Positions 9,451 to 19,766 of a DNA stretch of 64,000 nt are shown here, piece by piece. Numbering within the stretch: position 1 is the first letter of the stretch; each line of letters begins with the position of its first letter. The notes under the pieces are model-generated. The model was not told where the DNA came from, searched no databases, and worked only from the letters and a program-made list of their open reading frames with translations. Position numbers and translations under genes: made by a program. Source of the stretch: Shewanella putrefaciens (GTDB taxonomy: Bacteria; Pseudomonadota; Gammaproteobacteria; Enterobacterales; Shewanellaceae); assembly GCF_016406325.1 (NCBI RefSeq), contig NZ_CP066370.1, positions 496,001 to 560,000 of the forward strand. Reading direction: 5' to 3'.

Positions 9451-9675
9451 ATGACTAAGCAAAAACCGCAAAATATAACCTTAGAACACGAAAGTGGTCG
9501 AGGCACCATTACCGATAATGCACTCAAAGCCTTAGTGACGAGTCCCTTGTTTAGGACCCGCACCGAGAAAGCGAAAAAGGGCAAAGGGTCATATGACCGT
9601 AAAGCAGCAAACCGAAAGGGGCATCAGCATAAGGGTGATGCCCCTTTCGACTTTTTAGGTCTGTGCTTTTGTTAA
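9451..9675 (+). CDS. arfA: Alternative ribosome-rescue factor ArfA
   Basis: A 74-residue frame whose core ITDNALKALVTSPLFRTR and KAKKGKGSYDRK matches ArfA. ArfA recruits release factor 2 to ribosomes stalled on mRNAs without a stop codon, as a back-up to tmRNA. The start is ATG 9451, because GAGG lies six bases upstream at 9441-9444; the GTG at 9439 overlaps this site. The last third of the frame contains a perfect 14-bp hairpin plus a T-run (9613-9656), so most transcripts should end before the stop codon. This is the self-regulating design known from Escherichia coli arfA: the product is made as a non-stop protein, tagged and destroyed by tmRNA, and accumulates only when tmRNA fails. Translation beyond the hairpin (DFLGLCFC) is probably rarely used. 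Confidence 0.93.
   Translation: MTKQKPQNITLEHESGRGTITDNALKALVTSPLFRTRTEKAKKGKGSYDRKAANRKGHQHKGDAPFDFLGLCFC
9613..9656 (+). terminator. In-gene terminator/hairpin of arfA
   Basis: Perfect 14-bp inverted repeat CGAAAGGGGCATCA (9613-9626) and its complement (9636-9649), with a 9-base loop and CTTTTT following. It lies inside the coding frame upstream of the stop, so it creates non-stop mRNA by termination or RNase III cleavage. Confidence 0.93.
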
Positions 9676-9883
9676 TCTGCTTTTTTACGGCCTCAGTTCG
9701 CTGTTTTAGTTTGTTGTTTTAGTGCTCGTTAATCCAGTCTATTCATGCTCTTCCATCTGTCCTTACGCCAATCTTTACGCTTAAATCATCCTTCTTGTTG
9801 ATACTCCTTGTTGGAGGTTAATTGTACTTTCGCCCTGAGCGAGTATGGTGAACGCTTAGAGGGTTTTAGCGAAGGAGATGCAC

Positions 9884-11287
9884 ATGGCACAGCAATATCG
9901 AGTTGAACACGACACTATGGGTGAGGTGAAAGTCCCCGCCGATTGTTATTGGGGCGCACAAACCGAGCGTTCGCGGCAGCACTTTCGTATTGGTGCTGAG
10001 GCATCTATACCTGTCGAAGTGATCCACGCTTTTGGCTATTTAAAGAAAGCCGCCGCCATTACCAATCAACAGCTTGGCGTCTTGCACCAAGATAAAGCTC
10101 AATTGATTGCCCAAGTGTGCGATGAGCTGATTGCAGGCGAACTCGATGCGCAATTTCCTTTAGTGATTTGGCAAACGGGTTCGGGCACGCAAACCAATAT
10201 GAACGTCAATGAGGTGATTGCCTATCGCGGCCATGTGCTCTCGGGTGGGCAACTCACCGATGCGGTTAAATGCTTGCACCCCAATGATGATGTTAACCGC
10301 TCACAATCCTCCAACGATACTTTTCCCACCGCCATGCATATCGCTGCCTATCGCCAAGCAGTGGAACTCGTTTTACCTAACATGAAATGCCTGCAGCAGA
10401 GCTTACAGAAGAAGGCCGAGGAGTTTGCGCACCTAGTCAAAATCGGTCGCACGCATTTTATGGATGCAACACCGTTAACGTTAGGCCAAGAGTTTTCCGG
10501 TTACGCCGCGCAGTTAAGTCATGCCATCGAAGGCATTGAGCACAGTCTCAAGCGGGTGGCCGAGTTAGCTTTAGGTGCGACCGCCGTCGGCACTGGGCTG
10601 AATACCCATAAGGATTACGCTGTTAAGGTGGCGGACAATATCGCAAAACTCACGGGTTTGCCCTTTGTGACGGCGCCGAATAAGTTTGCTGCCCTTGCTG
10701 CCCACGATGAATTAGTCTCCCTGTCGGCGGCCTATAAAGTGGCAGCGGTTAGTTTAATGAAGATCGCAAATGATATTAGGATGTTAGGTTCTGGCCCGCG
10801 CTGCGGCATCGGTGAGTTATTACTGCCTGAAAATGAACCCGGCTCGTCGATCATGCCGGGAAAAGTGAATCCGACTCAGGTCGAGGCTATGACCATGGTG
10901 TGTGCGCAAATCATGGGTAATGATGTCGCCGTTGGGATTGGCGGCAGCAATGGTCAGTTTGAGCTCAATGTATTTAAGCCGATGATTATCGCCAATGTGC
11001 TGCAATCGGGGCGCTTATTGGGGGATGCTTGCCAGTCGTTTAATGACCATTGCGTAGTCGGCATAGTGGCGAATGAGCCACAAATCGCGCTGCATGTGGA
11101 AAATTCACTTATGTTAGTCACGGCGCTAAATCAACATATCGGTTATGAAAAGGCTGCTAAGATAGCCAAAAAAGCCCATAGCGAGCATAAGACACTGCGC
11201 CAAGCGGCATTAGAACTTAAGTTTGTCACGGCAGAAGAGTTCGAGCTGTGGGTCGATGCCAAAAAGATGCTAGGACCAGATGTCTAG
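9884..11287 (+). CDS. fumC: Fumarate hydratase class II (FumC)
   Basis: A 467-residue fumarase C, converting fumarate and malate in the TCA cycle without an Fe-S cluster. The superfamily signature [13 protein letters not shown] is present near residue 315, the substrate-site block [11 protein letters not shown] near 135-145, and [10 protein letters not shown] with the catalytic-site His near 185. The start is placed at ATG 9884 ([10 protein letters not shown]). The upstream ATG at 9878 directly abuts the GAAGGAG site (9871-9877), whereas 9884 has proper spacing. A GC-rich hairpin without a T-run lies after the gene. Confidence 0.96.
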   Translation: MAQQYRVEHDTMGEVKVPADCYWGAQTERSRQHFRIGAEASIPVEVIHAFGYLKKAAAITNQQLGVLHQDKAQLIAQVCDELIAGELDAQFPLVIWQTGSGTQTNMNVNEVIAYRGHVLSGGQLTDAVKCLHPNDDVNRSQSSNDTFPTAMHIAAYRQAVELVLPNMKCLQQSLQKKAEEFAHLVKIGRTHFMDATPLTLGQEFSGYAAQLSHAIEGIEHSLKRVAELALGATAVGTGLNTHKDYAVKVADNIAKLTGLPFVTAPNKFAALAAHDELVSLSAAYKVAAVSLMKIANDIRMLGSGPRCGIGELLLPENEPGSSIMPGKVNPTQVEAMTMVCAQIMGNDVAVGIGGSNGQFELNVFKPMIIANVLQSGRLLGDACQSFNDHCVVGIVANEPQIALHVENSLMLVTALNQHIGYEKAAKIAKKAHSEHKTLRQAALELKFVTAEEFELWVDAKKMLGPDV

Positions 11288-11326
11288 TTGCATTAAATGG
11301 AAAGTTGCATTGATCAGAAGGAGGAA

Positions 11327-11349
11327 AGCAGGGCGGGCTTCGCCCTGCT
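11327..11349. other. GC-rich hairpin between fumC and rimO
   Basis: Perfect 9-bp stem AGCAGGGCG / CGCCCTGCT with a 5-base loop, between convergent genes. There is no clear T-run on either side, so it may be an mRNA-stabilising hairpin or a weak terminator. Confidence 0.5.
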
Positions 11350-11412
11350 AGGACGCTACAAAAGGCGCAGCTGCGAGAATCAGGCCCTAGAATCTAGAGC
11401 CTAGCTTAATGC

Positions 11413-12831
11413 TTAGTCTTGGGTGTCAGCGTCGACTACTTCAGCCCATAGATCATGCTCATCTGAATGGGTGATGCGGGCACGAACCAACATACCGGGC
11501 TCAAGTTCAGTTTCACCATTGATAAACACCATGCCGTCGATTTCAGGTGCATCGGCGAAGCTGCGGCCAATGGCGCCTTCTTCGTCTACATCGTCAATCA
11601 GAATATCTAAAGTACGGCCAACGAAACGGGCTAAACGCTCGGCGCTGATCTCGGCTTGGAGTTCCATAAATCTGTGGTATCTGTCTTCTTTAACCTCTTC
11701 GCTGATAAGCTCAGCGATGGTGTTGGCGACAGCGCCATCCACTTCAGAATACTTAAAGCAACCTACGCGGTCGAGACGAGCTTCTTTTAAGAAATCGAGC
11801 AGGATTTGGAAATCCTCTTCGGTTTCACCTGGGAAGCCGACGATAAAGGTCGAGCGGATCACTAGATCGGGACAAATTTCACGCCAGCGTTGGATCGCTT
11901 CTAACTGACGGTCAACACGGCCTGGACGCTTCATCATCTTCAGGATACGTGGGCTAGCATGCTGCATTGGAATATCCAAATACGGCAGGATTAAACCTTC
12001 GGCCATTAGCGGGATCAAATCGTCAACCCATGGGTAGGGATAGATGTAATGCAGACGCACCCAAGCGCCCATTTTACCCAGTTGGCGCGCTAGGCTAGTA
12101 ATGTCTTGCTTGACTGGCATGCCGTCCCAAAAATCGGTACGACCGCCTTTGTCTTTGCCGTAGGCTGAGGTGTCTTGGCTCACAACTAGAATTTCTTGTA
12201 CGCCTGATTCCACTAAACGCTTAGCTTCATCTAGGATGCTGCCCGCTGGGCGGCTGTCGAGATCGCCACGTAGCGAAGGAATGATGCAGAAAGTACAACG
12301 GTTGTCGCAACCTTCTGAAATCTTTAAATAAGCGTAATGTTTAGGCGTTAACTTAACCCCAGTTTGTGGGATTAACGAGGTAAAAGGGTTGTGCTCTGGC
12401 TTAGGCACATATTTGTGAACGTGCTTTAACACCGCTTCATAGCTGTGTGGGCCAGTGATTTCTAATACATCTGGATGCACTTCGCGGATTTGGTTTTCTT
12501 TGGCGCCAAGGCAGCCAGTGACGATCACTTTGCCGTTTTCTTCTAAGGCTTCACGTACAGCGTCCAGAGATTCTTCCACCGCAGCATCGATAAAGCCGCA
12601 GGTATTGACGATAACTAAGTCGGCATTGTCGTAGCTGTTAGTCACTTCGTAGCCGTCGATGCGTAACTGAGTCAGAATACGCTCTGAATCCACGAGGTTT
12701 TTTGGGCAGCCCAAAGACACGAAACCGATGCGATTCCCAGGGGTCACAGCATTAGTGCTTGCTGCTTCTAATGTTTTTGCTGGGGTATCAAGCGTGGTTG
12801 TTTGCTTGGGTTTAAACGTTTCAACTGTCAT
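11413..12831 (-). CDS. rimO: Ribosomal protein S12 methylthiotransferase RimO
   Basis: A 472-residue radical-SAM enzyme that adds a methylthio group to an aspartate of ribosomal protein S12. The N-terminal UPF0004 domain carries the three auxiliary-cluster cysteines (SLGCPKN, VNTCGFI, VTGCLG). The radical-SAM motif is CDNRCTFC, and a TRAM domain closes the protein. [10 protein letters not shown] is the usual radical-SAM family block. The start is ATG 12831 (MTVETF) after a GCGAGAA site; an upstream in-frame extension to 12930 lacks family support and is rejected. Confidence 0.96.
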   Translation of the reverse strand: MTVETFKPKQTTTLDTPAKTLEAASTNAVTPGNRIGFVSLGCPKNLVDSERILTQLRIDGYEVTNSYDNADLVIVNTCGFIDAAVEESLDAVREALEENGKVIVTGCLGAKENQIREVHPDVLEITGPHSYEAVLKHVHKYVPKPEHNPFTSLIPQTGVKLTPKHYAYLKISEGCDNRCTFCIIPSLRGDLDSRPAGSILDEAKRLVESGVQEILVVSQDTSAYGKDKGGRTDFWDGMPVKQDITSLARQLGKMGAWVRLHYIYPYPWVDDLIPLMAEGLILPYLDIPMQHASPRILKMMKRPGRVDRQLEAIQRWREICPDLVIRSTFIVGFPGETEEDFQILLDFLKEARLDRVGCFKYSEVDGAVANTIAELISEEVKEDRYHRFMELQAEISAERLARFVGRTLDILIDDVDEEGAIGRSFADAPEIDGMVFINGETELEPGMLVRARITHSDEHDLWAEVVDADTQD

Positions 12832-13212
12832 GGTTTCTCGCTGAGATATAAGCTGCCTTAAAAAAGTTGGCGGATTATACCTGAAGTGATTAAAAGGTAC
12901 AGTAGCTTTGGCTGAAAAATGTACAACCAAGGCGTTGAATATGCCAGTTAACCCAAAGGCCTATTCTGGGTGTGGACATAGGAAGATAAGCCAAAGATCT
13001 GTGGCAAAACTCATCGGGATAAAAAGATCTAAACATTTTTCAGAAAAATTAACCCTTTTTAAATTTCAGCGCGTTTATCAGTGCAAGGTTCTAGCTTCTA
13101 GCAGGGTTACATATTGACACAGGTATTTGTCTCTTTAAGTGATAGCTTAGATAGTCAGTTTAGATAGTCGAGAATATTCAGTTTTATTTATCTTAAATTT
13201 TTGGAGTAAGTT
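12832..13212. other. Intergenic region rimO - SIMPL gene
   Basis: About 380 bases between divergent genes, presumably with both promoters. A 69-codon open frame here has no family features or good ribosome binding site. No repeat or RNA element is recognised. Confidence 0.4.
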
Positions 13213-13926
13213 ATGAAAAATTCTCTTTTAGCGGTATTGGTGGCGGGTGGTCTTTTTTCTAGCGCGTTTATGGCGCCAGCAGTGCTCGCCGCTGAGGTCG
13301 ATTTTCCGCATATTGAAACCATGGGTGTGAGCCAAATCCAAGTCGAACCCGATATGGCGGATTTAAATGTGGAAGTGGCCGTGACAGAAAAAACCGCTAA
13401 AGCCGCTAAAGATAATTCCGATGCGGCAGTGGCTAAGTTTATTGCTCGCTTAACGGCTGCTGGTGTAGCAAAGGATCAAATCCAAAGCGCCAATTTAAAT
13501 CTGCAGCCGCAATATGTGTATGTGCAGGATAAAGCGCCAGAATTGACGGGTTATACCGCCAGTCGCCAAATTACTGTGACGGTGACAGACTTAAGCCGCT
13601 TAAATGCTATCTTAGATTCAGCCTTAGAAGAGGGGATGAATCGGGTGAATAACATTGCCCTTAAGTCGAGCAAAGAAGCAGAATATGTTGCAAAAGCACG
13701 TCAAGAGGCGATAGCGGATGCTAAGCAAAAAGCCGAATCTTTGGCTAAAGGTTTTGGTGAAAACCTCGGTAAAATTTGGCAGATCCGTTATTACGATCAA
13801 CGCCCTGTGCAACCTGTTATGTTACGCATGAGCGCCAAAGCCGATGCCATGGGCGCCGCCGAGAGCTATCAATACGGCCAAGTAAGCATCGAAGATAGAG
13901 TCGAAGTGATTTATAAACTGAAGTAA
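13213..13926 (+). CDS. SIMPL-domain (DUF541, YggE-like) periplasmic protein
   Basis: A 237-residue protein with a clear signal peptide (residues 1-27, ending VLAA). The SIMPL/DUF541 domain follows: IETMGVSQIQVEPDMADLNVEV at the start, LNLQPQYVY in the middle and AESLAKGFGENLGKI later. YggE of E. coli has this architecture and is linked to lower oxidative stress, but its biochemical role is unclear. The binding site is GGAG, 8 bases before ATG 13213. A terminator follows directly, so it is a single-gene unit. Confidence 0.9.
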   Translation: MKNSLLAVLVAGGLFSSAFMAPAVLAAEVDFPHIETMGVSQIQVEPDMADLNVEVAVTEKTAKAAKDNSDAAVAKFIARLTAAGVAKDQIQSANLNLQPQYVYVQDKAPELTGYTASRQITVTVTDLSRLNAILDSALEEGMNRVNNIALKSSKEAEYVAKARQEAIADAKQKAESLAKGFGENLGKIWQIRYYDQRPVQPVMLRMSAKADAMGAAESYQYGQVSIEDRVEVIYKLK

Positions 13927-13947
13927 ATCAGCCAGAGGCATATGGTG

Positions 13948-13983
13948 ATGGATGAAGCTCCTATTGGGATTCATCCATTTTTT
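13948..13983 (+). terminator. Terminator after the SIMPL gene
   Basis: Stem ATGGATGAA (13948-13956) / TTCATCCAT (13970-13978) followed by a run of T residues to 13983. Confidence 0.8.
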
Positions 13984-14129
13984 ATGCCGTTTACAATCGT
14001 TTTATATTTTTGGAAATAGCATTCTTCACTCTATATGTGATGGATTTTATTAGGATGATGAACAGTAAAAACTGGCAAATTTAAGCATTTATCCTCACAC
14101 TAGTAAGGTTAATGTTTAGGAGGCCGTTT

Positions 14130-14906
14130 ATGGATTTTCCCGCTCGAATAAAGCAACAAACTTGCATGGATTGCTTAAGTGGTAAGTCATTAGGCTTTGA
14201 AATCCGAATGGCATTTCAACCTATTATCCATTGGCCTAGTCGTGAAATTAGCGGTTATGAAGCCCTTGTTCGAGGCCCAAATGGAGAAGGTGCTGCGTGG
14301 GTGTTTGAGCGGATTAATGAAGATAATAAATACTATTTTGATCAGGCTTGCCGTGTTAAAGCGATAGAAACTGCTTCAAAGCTGGGACTCGATAAAATGC
14401 TCAGCATCAACTTTTTACCTAATGCCGTATATAACCCTGAGACCTGTATCCGCGCGACGATTGAAGCTGCAGATCTTTATGGTTTTGATATTCATAAAAT
14501 CATGTTTGAAATGACTGAGGGCGAGCAAATTGTCGATCGGGCAAAATTAATGCGTATTTTCGAGAGTTATGCCAAGCGTGGCTTTATCACGGCAATCGAT
14601 GATTTTGGCAGTGGCTTTGCCGATTTAAGCTGGCTCGAAGCTCTTCGTCCCCAAGTATTAAAACTCGATATGACCTTGATCCGAGATATCGATCTAGACA
14701 AAGAAAAGCAGTTAGCCGTGGATGAAATACTGCGTATTTGTTTAGAGCTTAATACAAGAGTTTTGGCTGAAGGCATTGAGACTGAAGCCGAACTTAATTA
14801 TCTCGCTGGAATAGGGATTGAGTATTTTCAGGGTTATTATTTTGCCAAACCACAACTCGAATATTTGAGTTCCTTTGAAGAGCTGAGCTTTCACGCCCCA
14901 AAGTAA
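14130..14906 (+). CDS. Stand-alone EAL-domain cyclic-di-GMP phosphodiesterase
   Basis: A 258-residue protein that is nearly all EAL domain. The catalytic set is complete: EALVRG, the Asn of SINFLPN, FEMTE, the AIDDFGSG metal-binding Asp pair, LKLDM (Lys) and AEGIET (Glu), ending in GYYFAKP. It should hydrolyse c-di-GMP and favour motile over sessile life. There is no sensory domain apart from a short N-terminus with a Cys pair (TCMDC). The start is ATG 14130, set by a perfect AGGAGG at 14118-14123; the ATG at 14112 lies upstream of it. Expression is monocistronic, as far as visible. Confidence 0.92.
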   Translation: MDFPARIKQQTCMDCLSGKSLGFEIRMAFQPIIHWPSREISGYEALVRGPNGEGAAWVFERINEDNKYYFDQACRVKAIETASKLGLDKMLSINFLPNAVYNPETCIRATIEAADLYGFDIHKIMFEMTEGEQIVDRAKLMRIFESYAKRGFITAIDDFGSGFADLSWLEALRPQVLKLDMTLIRDIDLDKEKQLAVDEILRICLELNTRVLAEGIETEAELNYLAGIGIEYFQGYYFAKPQLEYLSSFEELSFHAPK

Positions 14907-15046
14907 ATGGTTCGGTGGATTGATATCGTTGCACGATTAGAGTGATAACACGTGCAGAGACTCGATGGATAATTCTTTGTTTCTGATATCGGCTAACTGA
15001 TATATCATGCGCCACCTAAAATTGCCCTTGTTACCTATTCGCTACT

Positions 15047-15838
15047 ATGTCTTCCAACGCGCTCTATACCGATTTATCCGGTTATTACGATTTAATGTGT
15101 TCCGATATCAACTACCAGCAACAGAGCGCGAGTATCCATCGTCTGCATCAGTTCCTCGGCAATAATGGTAAGCAACATCTTGATTTAGCCTGTGGTACTG
15201 GTCCACATGTGCGGCATTTTATCGACCTTGGTTATCAGTGCAGTGGCCTTGATATTAATCAGCCTATGCTAGACATGGCCATGCGTCGTTGCCCTGAAGC
15301 TCAGTTTAACCTCCAAGATATGACGGCTTTTTACTTAGAAGAGCGCGTCGATTTGATTACCTGTTTTTTATATTCCATTCATTACAGTGCTTGTATCGAA
15401 CGCCTTAAGAGCTGTATCGCCAGTGTGCATAGCGCACTTAATGATGGTGGGCTGTTTTGTTTTAATACGGTTGATAAGCACAGAATCGATAACACAAGCT
15501 CGATTAAGCATTTTGCCGAGTTTGAGGGCAACCACTTCGCCTTTGAATCAGGTTGGCATTACAGCGGACAAGGTGAGAAGCAGTCGCTAACGCTCAGTAT
15601 TGAGAAGAGTAATCAACCTTTCAGTCGGTTCACTGATGTAGAGTTTAATGCCGAGGAGAGCCCGCGCCAAACAGAATTATGGCAGGATCAACATGCCATG
15701 GTTGCCACCAGTTTTGCTGAGCTACAGGAACTGTTAGCCCCCTATTTTGAAGTGCATATTTTTGAACATGACTATGAAAAAATTATTCCATGGGATTTAA
15801 ATTCGGGTAATGCCTTATTTGTCTGTGTGAAGATTTGA
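15047..15838 (+). CDS. Class I SAM-dependent methyltransferase
   Basis: A 263-residue protein with the Rossmann methyltransferase motifs. Motif I is LDLACGTGPH (about residues 46-55), then SGLDINQPML (motif II acid) and NLQDMTAF. It begins YTDLSGYYDLMCSDINY, like small-molecule methyltransferases of the Methyltransf_25 type. The substrate cannot be read from the sequence. There is no strong ribosome binding site before ATG 15047. It lies between an EAL gene and a convergent siderophore receptor, which gives no functional hint. Confidence 0.85.
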   Translation: MSSNALYTDLSGYYDLMCSDINYQQQSASIHRLHQFLGNNGKQHLDLACGTGPHVRHFIDLGYQCSGLDINQPMLDMAMRRCPEAQFNLQDMTAFYLEERVDLITCFLYSIHYSACIERLKSCIASVHSALNDGGLFCFNTVDKHRIDNTSSIKHFAEFEGNHFAFESGWHYSGQGEKQSLTLSIEKSNQPFSRFTDVEFNAEESPRQTELWQDQHAMVATSFAELQELLAPYFEVHIFEHDYEKIIPWDLNSGNALFVCVKI

Positions 15839-15881
15839 CCTTGGGCTGCTTGATATGAGCAGCCCACTTTGATGACATGTA

Positions 15882-18032
15882 TTACAGCTTCCAGCTTAAG
15901 GTTGCGCTGTAGTTGGCTGGTGCGCCGTAAAACCCTTGCGCCCAGTACAAACTGTTAATGTATTTCTCATCGGTCACGTTATTGGCATTGAAGGTGAGGC
16001 TGATGTTTTCGCTAAAGGCATAGCGCGCCATCAGGTCGACGATGGCATAAGCGTCTTGACGGGTGATAATGGTGTCGCCCGCATTAGCAAAACCTGCACC
16101 GACCGTGCCTTGCTCGCGAGAAATATCATCCTGCCAGCGCATATTGACCCCCAAGCTTAAGCCCTCTAGTTGGGCAACATCGTAGGTTGCCGCTAATTTG
16201 AATAGCTTGCTTGGGGTGTAGTTGGCCACTAACTCATCGCCTTTAATATTGAAGTCAGTAAATCCAACACTCACTTGCAAACCATCATAGATTTCGCCTG
16301 CAATATCTATTTCATAGCCATCACTGCTGATACCGTCAGCCGCAATATATTTTTGCTGGTTAGGCGGTAAGTTAATGGTGGCAGGATCTAACTTCGCGAG
16401 GTTGACCTGATCGATTTGGAAATAAGCTAAGCTGGCAATCAACTTACCCTCAAATAGCTCGCTTTTGAGGCCGATTTCTTTGCTTTCACCCGTCACTGGA
16501 TCGAGTGGTTGCTCATTGATATCGACTTCGGTTTGCGCCAAGAAGGTTTCGGTATAGCTGGCATAGGCGACCAATTCTGGCATAAAGCGGTAAACGGCGC
16601 CGATGTAGGGAATAAACTCCTCGGCTTCGGCGTCACGAGACTTACCATAGGATTCACCTTTGGTATCCCAACGGTTAAAACGGCCCCCAGCGATAAGGTG
16701 CATATCCTCAAACAGATTAAAGCGTCCGGTAAAGTAGGCGGCTTTTTGAGTCGATTCGGTATCGCTCCCCGATGGTCTGTCAGCAAAGGTGGGGTACGGG
16801 GTATTACCATCCCAAGTGTTGAGATCGGGCATTTTCGGGAAACCATTGCCCGTGGTGTCATCGTAGAGGGAGTGTTCTTGTTTATCGGCGGTGGAATAGT
16901 TAGCACCAAAGACTAACTGATGATCACGGCCAAACAGACTAAAATCACCTTTTACATAAATATCAGCAAGATCGGTGGTTTCTTTCGCATCATAGGCGCT
17001 GCCGTAACCCGTTAACCCTAAGCCAGTGGTTTTATCAGGTGTACCGAAAACATAAAAGAGTTCAGTGTCTTCATCGGCGGATTTATGGGAATAAGTCGCC
17101 CGTAAGTGCCAATCATCATTAAAGTAATGACTCAGTTCAACTACGGTATTGTTTTTCTCTACCACCCAAGCCGACCAATTGGCCGATGTGCTGGTGGAGC
17201 GGTCGTAGTTTGTGGCGCTGCCATCGGTAAAATACAGTGGCAATGCGCCCCACAGGCCGCCGTTGGCGTCGTTATTGATATAACTGTGGCTGATGGAAAA
17301 GCTGGTGCTATCGGATAAATTGGCCTCAATAAAGGCATAGAGCACGGTTTTGTCTTGCTCATAACGGTCAAGGTACGAGTCTTGAGTTTGTTTTACCGCC
17401 ACGGCGCGGGCGGCAATATTCTCACTCAGCTTGGTGGAACCGTCGAGTTCGAGTCGGGTGTTATTAAAGCTGCCATAACTGCCATTGATATTCAGTTGAG
17501 TGTCGGCCGTTGGGCGTTTACGGATAAAGTTAATGGTCGCCGAAGGATTACCCACGCCCGTCATCAAACCGTTAGCACCACGGATCACTTCGATACGATC
17601 ATAAATCGCGGTATCTTCATCGGCATGATTACTACCCGAGCTTAAGGGTAAACCAATGCCATCCACTTGGAAGTTGGTAATATCGAAACCGCGGGCGGTG
17701 TAATAGGTACGGTCGGTTTCAATGCGCTCAACATTCACACCCGTTGCCGAGTCGAGGGCGGTATTAATGTTAGTGAGTTGGAAATCACTCATCTGGGCAT
17801 TGGTGATCACCGATACCGATTGGGGAATATCGCTTATTGCTAAATCAAGGCGAGAGGCTCCGCTGGCAGTGCTGGCATTGTAGCCAGCGATATAACTGCC
17901 TTTCACTTCAATTTTTTCAATATTATCAGTGGTTTTATTGTTGGTGGCACTGTCATCCGCATGGCTTAGGCCTGCGGTGCCTAGCGCCAGCAACATAGCT
18001 GAATAGAGTAGGGATAAGCGTGGTGAGTTCAT
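15882..18032 (-). CDS. TonB-dependent siderophore receptor
   Basis: A 716-residue TonB-dependent receptor of the siderophore type. It has a signal peptide (MNSPRLSLLYSAMLLALGTAGLSHA), a TonB box region near IEKIEVKGSY, the plug with DLAISDIPQSVSVIT and IEVIRGANGLMTGVGNPSATINFIRKRPT, and a barrel ending in LSWKL. That plug motif is typical of ferric hydroxamate/pyoverdine-type receptors (FhuE, FpvA). The start is ATG 18032; an upstream TTG adds four residues. A Fur-like box lies 70-90 bases upstream, so iron repression is likely. The cognate siderophore is unknown. Confidence 0.93.
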   Translation of the reverse strand: MNSPRLSLLYSAMLLALGTAGLSHADDSATNNKTTDNIEKIEVKGSYIAGYNASTASGASRLDLAISDIPQSVSVITNAQMSDFQLTNINTALDSATGVNVERIETDRTYYTARGFDITNFQVDGIGLPLSSGSNHADEDTAIYDRIEVIRGANGLMTGVGNPSATINFIRKRPTADTQLNINGSYGSFNNTRLELDGSTKLSENIAARAVAVKQTQDSYLDRYEQDKTVLYAFIEANLSDSTSFSISHSYINNDANGGLWGALPLYFTDGSATNYDRSTSTSANWSAWVVEKNNTVVELSHYFNDDWHLRATYSHKSADEDTELFYVFGTPDKTTGLGLTGYGSAYDAKETTDLADIYVKGDFSLFGRDHQLVFGANYSTADKQEHSLYDDTTGNGFPKMPDLNTWDGNTPYPTFADRPSGSDTESTQKAAYFTGRFNLFEDMHLIAGGRFNRWDTKGESYGKSRDAEAEEFIPYIGAVYRFMPELVAYASYTETFLAQTEVDINEQPLDPVTGESKEIGLKSELFEGKLIASLAYFQIDQVNLAKLDPATINLPPNQQKYIAADGISSDGYEIDIAGEIYDGLQVSVGFTDFNIKGDELVANYTPSKLFKLAATYDVAQLEGLSLGVNMRWQDDISREQGTVGAGFANAGDTIITRQDAYAIVDLMARYAFSENISLTFNANNVTDEKYINSLYWAQGFYGAPANYSATLSWKL

Positions 18033-18103
18033 CAATAGGCCCAATGGTGTGAAGAATCAAATGCAAAAGTGGGCACAATATAGCGCAATAGCACTTTAGT
18101 GTT

Positions 18104-18122
18104 AATGATAGTTATTGTTATT
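18104..18122 (-). promoter_or_regulatory. Putative Fur box upstream of the siderophore receptor
   Basis: The 19 bases read on the minus strand (AATAACAATAACTATCATT) match about 12 of 19 positions of the classical Fur consensus, as three near-hexamer units. Placement in the promoter region of a siderophore receptor supports the call. Confidence 0.5.
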
Positions 18123-18594
18123 TACATTTGTTAACTGTTGCGCAAAGCAGCACATTTACTCCGCATTTTGCCTATGGTGTACTGGAGCATCAAAACTATC
18201 AGGTCGCCCATGTGATGTATATCCGCCAGCATTTATAGCAAATTCAGGCTATTTGATCCCATTATCCCGATAAGACATCGCTGTATTTTACATTGGCGCG
18301 GCACTATATAAGATAAGCTAATATTTTATGGAATGGCTTATGAAATAGTTACAAATGCATCGGAAATAAATACATTAAAATAGAATGAGTGTGAATTTGG
18401 TCATCATTACATAAGCATCTTGAACACTTTTAAAAAGCTGTATTATTTAGAATTAATCATATTAAATATGGCATAGCATTGATAATCAAGGTAAGTTTTT
18501 ATTTATTTAAGTTGTCCAAGGCTATTTATTAAAAGCTGGCATCAAATTTGTAATGTACTTTAGTGTATTTAAATTAATTAACTAGGAGTACTTT
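18123..18594. other. AT-rich intergenic region upstream of the beta-barrel gene
   Basis: About 470 bases after the Fur-like box with no credible coding frame. It presumably holds the promoter of the outer-membrane protein gene. No repeat or RNA structure recognised. Confidence 0.35.
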
Positions 18595-19173
18595 ATGAAA
18601 AATAACATTATTACTTTGGCGGCCATTATTTCCTTAGTGTCTTTTAGTACATATTCTCATGCCAATAGTTCTAACAACATCGATGTTGCACAAAATGGCA
18701 TCTATGTAGGCGCTAACTATGGGTATTTAAAGGTCGATGGAGCCGACGATTTTGATGATAACAGCGATGTTTTTCAAGGTCTTGTTGGTTATCGTTTCAA
18801 CCAGTACTTAGCCCTTGAAGGTGGATACATTAACTTTGGCAAGTATGGCAACAACTTAGCTAAGGCCGAAACGGATGGTTATACTGCAGGCCTTAAAGTC
18901 ATGTTTCCAATTGTAGACAGAGTCGAGTTATACGCTAAAGCTGGGCAGCTATGGTATTCCACCGATTATAAAGTCGTAGGCTTTTCTGGAAATAAAGATG
19001 ATGAAGGTGTATTTGCGGGTGCAGGTGTCGCATTTAAAGTCACAGACCGATTTTTAATTAATGCTGAGTACACTTGGTATGATGCAGAGATTAATGCGGA
19101 TAATGTAGCTAATGGTGCAAATACAGAAACGGACTTTAAACAAGCAAGTTTAGGTGTTGAATATCGATTCTAA
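18595..19173 (+). CDS. Small outer-membrane beta-barrel protein (OmpA-like/OMP_b-brl)
   Basis: A 192-residue protein with a signal peptide (cleavage about YSHA-N, residue 24). An eight-strand beta-barrel pattern follows, with alternating hydrophobic residues, GIYVGANYGYLKV, LVGYRFNQYLALEGGYINFG, and a terminal aromatic (EYRF). It resembles the N-terminal barrel of OmpA or the OmpX/OprF-like porin family, without the peptidoglycan-binding domain. Function unknown. The binding site is AGGAG 7 bases before ATG 18595. A hairpin terminator follows. Confidence 0.85.
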   Translation: MKNNIITLAAIISLVSFSTYSHANSSNNIDVAQNGIYVGANYGYLKVDGADDFDDNSDVFQGLVGYRFNQYLALEGGYINFGKYGNNLAKAETDGYTAGLKVMFPIVDRVELYAKAGQLWYSTDYKVVGFSGNKDDEGVFAGAGVAFKVTDRFLINAEYTWYDAEINADNVANGANTETDFKQASLGVEYRF

Positions 19174-19210
19174 ATATTTTTAATACTTAAAATTAAAGTA
19201 CTAATCATCG

Positions 19211-19242
19211 AGGTGTAACACGCTAAGTGTTATACCTTTTTT
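19211..19242 (+). terminator. Terminator after the beta-barrel gene
   Basis: An 11-bp stem with one G-U pair (AGGTGTAACAC 19211-19221 / GTGTTATACCT 19227-19237), a 5-base loop and a six-T run. Confidence 0.88.
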
Positions 19243-19766
19243 ACTTTAATATTATCTTGATGGTAGATGTTATTGGATTTAATAAGAAATGTTGAGAGCT
19301 ATTTACAAACAACAATATAATGCACTTTCCATTTTTGCCTACAATCTGTTATGGCGAAAATTGCTTGAACGAGTACCATTAAAAATGATGGGACGATATA
19401 GGGGACAAAAATCAAACTAATTCATTAAAAAAGGCGTTTTTAAACATGCAAACCCCACCGATTTTAGGCATGGGAGGATTGCCTATCGTCACTAGGACGA
19501 TGACAATCAGTACATTTATATCGAAAGCCTTGTTCTAAAAGAACAGAAATCTGGTATCGTCTTACTATGGTCAAATACAGATAATTCATGGTGATAGTCT
19601 CTTATATCTATGGTTAACATAAGTATGCTTTTGAGTAAACTATGGTTGAAAATAGAACTGATAGATTGAGATTTGCACTCTTGGGCGTTAATCTTGCTTC
19701 TATTCTCCGATTAGAGTATCGCACTTCGGAGTTGAATTTTAGTTATCTTAATTATGGTATAGCAAA
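19243..19766. other. Non-coding AT-rich stretch at left end of accessory zone
   Basis: About 520 bases with no open frame worth naming. A small inverted repeat (ATCGTC / GACGAT, about 19487-19503) is visible. Composition changes here from the core to the AT-rich accessory zone, so it may hold decayed mobile DNA, but nothing is recognisable. Confidence 0.3.

Noticed and set aside
12908..13117. 69-codon open frame on the plus strand upstream of the SIMPL gene
   Set aside because: No family resemblance or good ribosome binding site; overlaps the rimO upstream region.
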